Assembly: GCA_002451015.1 (NCBI GenBank)
Contig: DKBB01000348.1
Coordinates: forward strand, 1-47,890
DNA length: 47,890 bases
Reading direction: 5' to 3'
Source of the DNA: Acidobacteria bacterium UBA6911
GTDB lineage: Bacteria; Acidobacteriota; UBA6911
Below, piece by piece: positions 43,685-47,890 of the stretch. Within the stretch, counting starts at the first letter, position 1. Each line of letters begins with the position of its first letter. The notes beneath the pieces are model-generated. The model had not been told where the DNA came from. It ran no database searches and saw only the letters and a list, made by a program, of their open reading frames with translations. The position numbers and the translations under genes are program-made.

Positions 43685-44926
43685 CTATGGATCATCCCGC
43701 ATTAGGAAACGCCGGAGCCAGGAAAGTGCGAGATAGGTGCTGCGCTCCCGGACGGATTCCCTGTCTCCCGGCATGATCCGATGCCTGCTTTCCGTGTGCA
43801 TACCGTCCGAAATCCCGATATAAACTAACCCGACCGGTTTTTCCTTCGAGCCTCCCCCGGGACCGGCAATGCCTGTAATGGAAAGGCCGATGGATGCGTG
43901 AAGAGCCTCCCGAACCCCGCGTGCCAGTGCCTCAGCCACTTCCGCGCTGACCGCTCCATGCGCCAGGATCAGGTCTGCTGGAACACCGCACAACTCGATT
44001 TTCGCTGTATCGCTGTAGCACTGAATGCCGCCCATGAAATATTCGGAGCTTCCCGGCACCCGGGTTATGTGCATTCCGAGCATGCCGGCGGTGCAGGATT
44101 CCGCCACCGCAATCGTATTTTTCGATTCCTGCAGCATCCGGCCTACGACCTCTTCCATCGACTCATCCTTAGTGGAGAAGATTGCGAGTCCGATTTTGTC
44201 CTGAATTCTGGCGGCAAGTTCATCAAGGTCATCGCTGTTGGACCCTTCCTGTGTCCAGCGATAAAGACGCACGGAAATGTGCCTGGTTCCCGCCAGGATC
44301 GTGGTGGCGATCCGGGGATAGGCGCTATAGATAGGGGCAAGCTGCGAATCCAGTTCCGATTCGGTCATTCCCGTTATGTAAAAGGACCGGGTTTCCAGGT
44401 GTTTATCCCGGGTCAATTTACGGATTCGGGGAAGAACGTGATCTTCTAAAATGGATTTGAGCTCCCTGGGTGGTCCGGGAAGCAGGACGATATATCTATT
44501 TCCTTCCTCAATCCACATTCCGGGTGCGGTCCCGAGCCGGTTGTCCAGTATTTCGGCTCCCCGAATGACTTCAGCCTGCTGTTCATTGTTCGGGGACATC
44601 CTGAAGCCGCGGGATGCGAACTTCCGGCGTAAGTTTTCCAGGATCTTCGGGTCCGGCGCGAGGGGACGGCCCAGAGCCGCTGCCACGGCAACGCGTGTCC
44701 GGTCGTCCATCGTCGGTCCGAGCCCGCCGCTGAAAAGGATCAGGTCGGAGCGCTCGAGGGCCTGGCGCAGAATTCCTTCGATTTCTTTCTGATCGTCCCC
44801 GACAATGGTTTTCAAGTGGACTTCGCAGCCGGTTTCATTTAATTGACGCGTCAGATAAAGGGAGTTGGTGTCGCTGCTGTCGGGTGTTAACAATTCAGAG
44901 CCAACGGCAATTATTTCCGCTTTCAT
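43685..44926 (-). CDS. cinA: CinA: competence/damage-inducible protein, NMN amidase
   Basis: A 413-residue bifunctional protein. The N-terminal MoaB-like/COG1058 domain has AVGSELLTPDSSDTNSLYL and FSGGLGPTMDDRTR; the C-terminal amidase domain has VAESCTAGMLGMHITRVPGSSEYFMGGIQCYSD and LSITGIAGPGGG with the catalytic Ser. It recycles NMN to NaMN and cleaves ADP-ribose in its pair of domains. It lies between pgpA and thpR. Confidence 0.96.
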   Translation of the reverse strand: MKAEIIAVGSELLTPDSSDTNSLYLTRQLNETGCEVHLKTIVGDDQKEIEGILRQALERSDLILFSGGLGPTMDDRTRVAVAAALGRPLAPDPKILENLRRKFASRGFRMSPNNEQQAEVIRGAEILDNRLGTAPGMWIEEGNRYIVLLPGPPRELKSILEDHVLPRIRKLTRDKHLETRSFYITGMTESELDSQLAPIYSAYPRIATTILAGTRHISVRLYRWTQEGSNSDDLDELAARIQDKIGLAIFSTKDESMEEVVGRMLQESKNTIAVAESCTAGMLGMHITRVPGSSEYFMGGIQCYSDTAKIELCGVPADLILAHGAVSAEVAEALARGVREALHASIGLSITGIAGPGGGSKEKPVGLVYIGISDGMHTESRHRIMPGDRESVRERSTYLALSWLRRFLMRDDP

Positions 44927-44983
44927 GGAGTCCCCGATGCATTAATGGGAAAATATGTTTATTAACTATTTATAAGATACTTA

Positions 44984-45445
44984 TTAAAGTAAAAGATTAA
45001 TTATATGCAGCACAATGCATGCATAGACGCCTGCCAGCAGGTCGTCCGCCATGACGCCTATTCCTCTGCCCAGGCGTTCCAGTTTTCGGATGGGATAGGG
45101 TTTCCAGATGTCAAACGTTCGAAAGGCCAGGATCCCGAGAAAGATATTCAAACCGGTAACGGGAACCAACAGGAATGTGAGCAGCTGTCCCGCTGCTTCA
45201 TCGATAATGATATAAGAAGGATCTTCCTTGCCGGTGCTGCGGTTGATTTCGGCCGAAACCAAAACGCCCACCAGCGTGATCAGACATACCGCCCCCAGGT
45301 GGAATCCCGGCACTACAGGACCGCTAAATGAATGGACTGAAAAAAAGATAAGAGCGGTAATAATAGAACCGTAGGTTCCCGGCATTCCGGGTAAAAAGCC
45401 CACATAGAAGAGACTGGCGATTATTCTGGATAGCTGGAGTTTCAT
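44984..45445 (-). CDS. pgpA: Phosphatidylglycerophosphatase A PgpA
   Basis: A 153-residue inner-membrane phosphatase, removing phosphate from phosphatidylglycerophosphate. The family marks are the early FYVGFLPGMPGTYGS, the acidic motif DEAAGQLLTF, FRTFDIWKPYPIRKLE, and the terminal DDLLAGVYA. Three to four membrane segments are expected. It overlaps the yacG stop by 4 bp, so the two are coupled. Confidence 0.95.
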   Translation of the reverse strand: MKLQLSRIIASLFYVGFLPGMPGTYGSIITALIFFSVHSFSGPVVPGFHLGAVCLITLVGVLVSAEINRSTGKEDPSYIIIDEAAGQLLTFLLVPVTGLNIFLGILAFRTFDIWKPYPIRKLERLGRGIGVMADDLLAGVYACIVLHIINLLL

Positions 45446-45624
45446 TCTTCCTCCGGATCTTTCATCGAATTCTCCTCGTCATTGTCGACCGTTTCCAGGG
45501 TAGGGACGCGATATTCCCCGGAAATCCATTTTCCCAGGTCGATGAGCTTGCAGCGATCACTGCAGAAAGGCCTGTAAGGCTGTTTCGAATCCTTGAAATC
45601 TTTGCCGCAATGCGGGCATTTCAT
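45442..45624 (-). CDS. yacG: DNA gyrase inhibitor YacG
   Basis: A 60-residue zinc protein with CPHC (C3, C6) and CSDRC (C21, C25), in the family order C-x2-C-x14-C-x3-C, then LIDLGKWISGEYRVP. YacG binds gyrase B and hinders DNA binding in E. coli; wider roles are unclear. It follows rimO by 64 nt and overlaps pgpA. Confidence 0.93.
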   Translation of the reverse strand: MKCPHCGKDFKDSKQPYRPFCSDRCKLIDLGKWISGEYRVPTLETVDNDEENSMKDPEEE

Positions 45625-45688
45625 ATGGGACGCCTCAATTGTGGGAACGTATCAGCCCAGGCGGTATTCTGATTCGGGCTGGGCCGTA

Positions 45689-47038
45689 TTACTTTTGTAT
45701 TACAATCCTGCCCAGAAGGTCGTGTCCGAGAGCCCGGGTAATTTCAATAGTGTAAAAATTACCGTTTTTCATATCTTCGACTTCCGAATCGTTTATCAGG
45801 CAGATGCCGTCAATTTCGGGCGCCTGCGATTCGAGCCTGCCCTGCATCAGTAGATCGCTTTCCTGCGAAAGACCTTCCACGAGGATCGGCAGTCTTTGTC
45901 CGATCAGCGTGCGGTTCTTTCGGGACGAAATGCCCTCCTGCTGTTTCATCAAAGCGCGACGGCGGGATTCCGCCGTTCGGATCGGGATTTTGGGACGTAG
46001 CCCACAGGCTATCGTATCCTCTTCGTCCGAATATGTGAAGACTCCCAGGCGGTCGAATTCCATTTCACTGCAGAAATCCTTCAACTCAATGAAGTCGCTT
46101 TTGGTTTCGCCCGGGAATCCGACAATCATGCTGGTCCGGAAAGTAACACCGGGAATCCTCTTGCGGATATGATGAATGAGGCGAGAGAGGCTTTTACGGG
46201 TGCCGCCGCGCTTCATGGATTTCAACACCTTAGCGCTAGCGTGCTGCAGCGGCATGTCGACGTATTTGCAGATTTTATCGCTGGAATTCATGACATCGAT
46301 GAGCCGGTCGCTGAAAAGGTTCGGATACACATACAGCACCCGGATCCAGCGCAGGCGGTTGACGCCGGCGAGGGCTTCCAGAAGGGAAGCCAGCCCGTAC
46401 TGCATTCCTAAATCGGTGCCGTAGCTTGTCGTGTCCTGGGAGATGAGTACGATTTCCTTTACTCCCCGGGACGCGAGACTGGTGGCTTCCTTGACCAGGG
46501 AAGGAATGCTGCGGCTTCGGTAGCGTCCCCGGATTTTTGGAATGACACAGAACGCACATGTGTGATCGCACCCCTCGGAAATTTTCATATAGGCAGAATA
46601 ACCGGGCCCGATCAGAGTGCGCGGAGTCGTGTGGTCATACAGATAGAGGTCCGCATCGCTGCGACCGTAGGTGTCCGGAAGATCGATCGGTTCGCCGGAT
46701 ACGACACGGACGATTTCCTCGATCTGATTGACGCCTACAATAGCGTCCACCTCGGTCAGGTCGGAACGGATCTCGTTCGCGTAGCGCTCGGCCAGGCATC
46801 CCGCTACGATGAGTTTCCTGCAGGATCCGGTTTCTTTCAGGCTCGCAGCCTCAAGAATGGTTTCTATCGATTCTTTTCTGGACGCTTCGATGAAGCTGCA
46901 GGTATTGACGACAAGGACCTCCGCCTCTTTCGGGTCGGCCGTAATGGTGTGTCCCTTTTTTTTAAGCAGGCCGACCATGACTTCGCTGTCCACAAGGTTT
47001 TTGGGGCAGCCCAGGCTGATGAATCCAATCTTCGACAA
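45689..47038 (-). CDS. rimO: Ribosomal protein uS12 methylthiotransferase RimO
   Basis: A 449-residue radical SAM enzyme that adds a methylthio group to Asp in ribosomal protein uS12. The N-terminal UPF0004 domain carries C11 (SLGCPKN), C47 (NTCSF) and C81 (AGCLAER) for the auxiliary cluster; the radical SAM cluster is C157, C161, C164 in CDHTCAFC, followed by GRYRSRS. A TRAM domain ends the protein. The length and motifs fit RimO rather than MiaB. It heads the minus-strand run. Confidence 0.96.
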   Translation of the reverse strand: MSKIGFISLGCPKNLVDSEVMVGLLKKKGHTITADPKEAEVLVVNTCSFIEASRKESIETILEAASLKETGSCRKLIVAGCLAERYANEIRSDLTEVDAIVGVNQIEEIVRVVSGEPIDLPDTYGRSDADLYLYDHTTPRTLIGPGYSAYMKISEGCDHTCAFCVIPKIRGRYRSRSIPSLVKEATSLASRGVKEIVLISQDTTSYGTDLGMQYGLASLLEALAGVNRLRWIRVLYVYPNLFSDRLIDVMNSSDKICKYVDMPLQHASAKVLKSMKRGGTRKSLSRLIHHIRKRIPGVTFRTSMIVGFPGETKSDFIELKDFCSEMEFDRLGVFTYSDEEDTIACGLRPKIPIRTAESRRRALMKQQEGISSRKNRTLIGQRLPILVEGLSQESDLLMQGRLESQAPEIDGICLINDSEVEDMKNGNFYTIEITRALGHDLLGRIVIQK

Positions 47039-47200
47039 ACCGTCCCTCCTTTCGGAAATTGAATAGTAAATACCCTGGCGCCGCGTATCAAGGATTTAAA
47101 TAACGACTGTCGCCTGTAATATTTCCTTTGCCAACCCTTCCGGCGCACCATAGAATACCGCAATCGTACATTTAAAATTGAATCCCGGGAGAAACCATAT

Positions 47201-47890
47201 ATGCAAACTGCTATGCGTGTGCTTTTATCGGCGGCATTGATAAGTATCGTTCTGGCAACGGCCTCATGTGCCGGCTCGACCTGCGACCGCGAATGCCTCC
47301 AGGGTTTTATGACGCAGTACCTGGATGCGCTGATCGCCCAAAAGCCTGCAGATCTGCCTGTTTCCGGCGATATGCGGTATACCGAGAACACCGTCGACAT
47401 CAAGCTGGGGGAAGGCATCTGGAAGAGCGCTTTGAAAATGACTCCTTACCGGCAGGATATTATGGATCCGCTCTTGGGCGTCGTCGGCACCCACGCGGTT
47501 CTCGAAGAAGGCGAAAACACCATACTGCTTCTGGTTCGTCTCAAGGTGGTGGATCGGAAGATCACAGAAATAGAAACCCAGGTAACCCGGCTGGAACCGG
47601 GCGGGCAGTTTTCCAACCCGACCGAACTGGGAGCTCCCAGAGAAGCGATGAACGTGGTTCCCCCGAAGGATAAGCTCAACTCCAGGGAGGATGCGGTCCG
47701 GATCGCCCTGTTGTATCCGGAGGGTTTAAGGGTGGGAAGCTTTGTCAAGGCGGATACACCCTTTTCGGAGGATGCGTATCGTATTGAGAACGGCTTTATC
47801 ATGGCCGGCGAGGGATGCATGATGCAGCCTGCCTGCCTCAACATTAAGACACAGCCCATCCCCACCCTTTTCGAGATAACAAGCCGTGTT
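47201..47890 (+). CDS. Exported protein of unknown function, 3' end outside the window
   Basis: The frame is open from ATG 47201 to the window edge (230 codons). It starts with a signal peptide (MQTAMRVLLSAALISIVLATASCA) and then a Cys-containing stretch STCDRECLQGFMTQYLDAL. Phrases such as MRYTENTVDIKLGEGIW suggest an NTF2/SnoaL-like fold, as in many secreted bacterial proteins. Two further Cys lie near the open end (EGCMMQPAC). It is divergent from rimO with 162 nt between. Function unknown. Confidence 0.7.
   Translation, partial: MQTAMRVLLSAALISIVLATASCAGSTCDRECLQGFMTQYLDALIAQKPADLPVSGDMRYTENTVDIKLGEGIWKSALKMTPYRQDIMDPLLGVVGTHAVLEEGENTILLLVRLKVVDRKITEIETQVTRLEPGGQFSNPTELGAPREAMNVVPPKDKLNSREDAVRIALLYPEGLRVGSFVKADTPFSEDAYRIENGFIMAGEGCMMQPACLNIKTQPIPTLFEITSRV

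Noticed and set aside
45653..45681. CAGCCC/GGGCTG dyad between rimO and yacG
   Set aside because: A 6-bp stem with a 17-nt loop is likely chance, and the genes look co-transcribed.
1..47890. tRNA, rRNA, CRISPR, insertion sequence or phage genes
   Set aside because: I looked for cloverleaf-like arms, regularly spaced repeats, transposase motifs and integrase motifs and saw none I could support.

Overview
The window looks like a chromosomal segment of a diderm (Gram-negative), probably free-living and anaerobic or facultative bacterium. It carries lipid A genes (lpxB, lpxD), an ADP-heptose pathway kinase, an outer-membrane RND efflux operon, secreted and lipidated glycosidases, a sigma54-type promoter and many housekeeping genes. 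The mix (DUF1572/DinB-like protein, M1-like/TPR protein, SagB-type oxidoreductase, MJ0619/Tes-like radical SAM protein, rimO-yacG-pgpA-cinA-thpR run) suggests Acidobacteriota or a Desulfobacterota-like lineage. I cannot decide between them from sequence alone. I saw no rRNA, tRNA, CRISPR array, transposase or phage gene.

Layout. 1-183 is the tail of an unidentified gene. 376-2244 is a lipoprotein GH3 beta-glucosidase, convergent with an aminotransferase (2333-3499, minus) and a NarL-type response regulator (3691-4377, minus). 4378-4950 is a hairpin-rich, gene-free stretch ending in a good -24/-12 (sigma54) promoter for an ECF sigma factor (4951-5568), which is followed by an unrecognised 304-residue protein. 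6590-6964 is a second gene-free stretch packed with inverted repeats. 6965-11938 is a probable operon: mnmA, lpxB, a catalytically degenerate M1-peptidase-like/TPR protein and an ICMT-like membrane methyltransferase. 12149-15103 holds an MFS transporter, a Spy/CpxP-like protein and a SagB-like oxidoreductase. 15109-19638 (minus) has a secreted protein, a DUF1835-methyltransferase fusion overlapping a small membrane protein gene, and a Tam-like methyltransferase.

19951-29654 is a ten-gene plus-strand run: MJ0619/Tes-like radical SAM protein, lpxD, a three-gene ABC-2 exporter, a SprT-like metalloprotein, pyrE, a DUF1572 protein, a Cys-rich protein and the heptose-7-phosphate kinase. The envelope theme (lpxD, exporter, heptose kinase, and a radical SAM enzyme whose relatives make membrane-spanning lipids) makes this the most interesting part. 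Next come an acyl-CoA dehydrogenase (minus), a complete tripartite RND efflux operon (31475-37322) closed by a terminator-like hairpin, a TatD-type nuclease, a secreted GH5 glycosidase and a zinc alcohol dehydrogenase (both minus), and pterin dehydratase plus an SDR enzyme (plus).

42154-47038 is a seven-gene minus-strand housekeeping run transcribed rimO, yacG, pgpA, cinA, thpR, plsY, and a 57-codon Trm112/YcaR-like gene. pgpA and plsY both act in phospholipid synthesis. The window ends inside a secreted protein gene starting at 47201.
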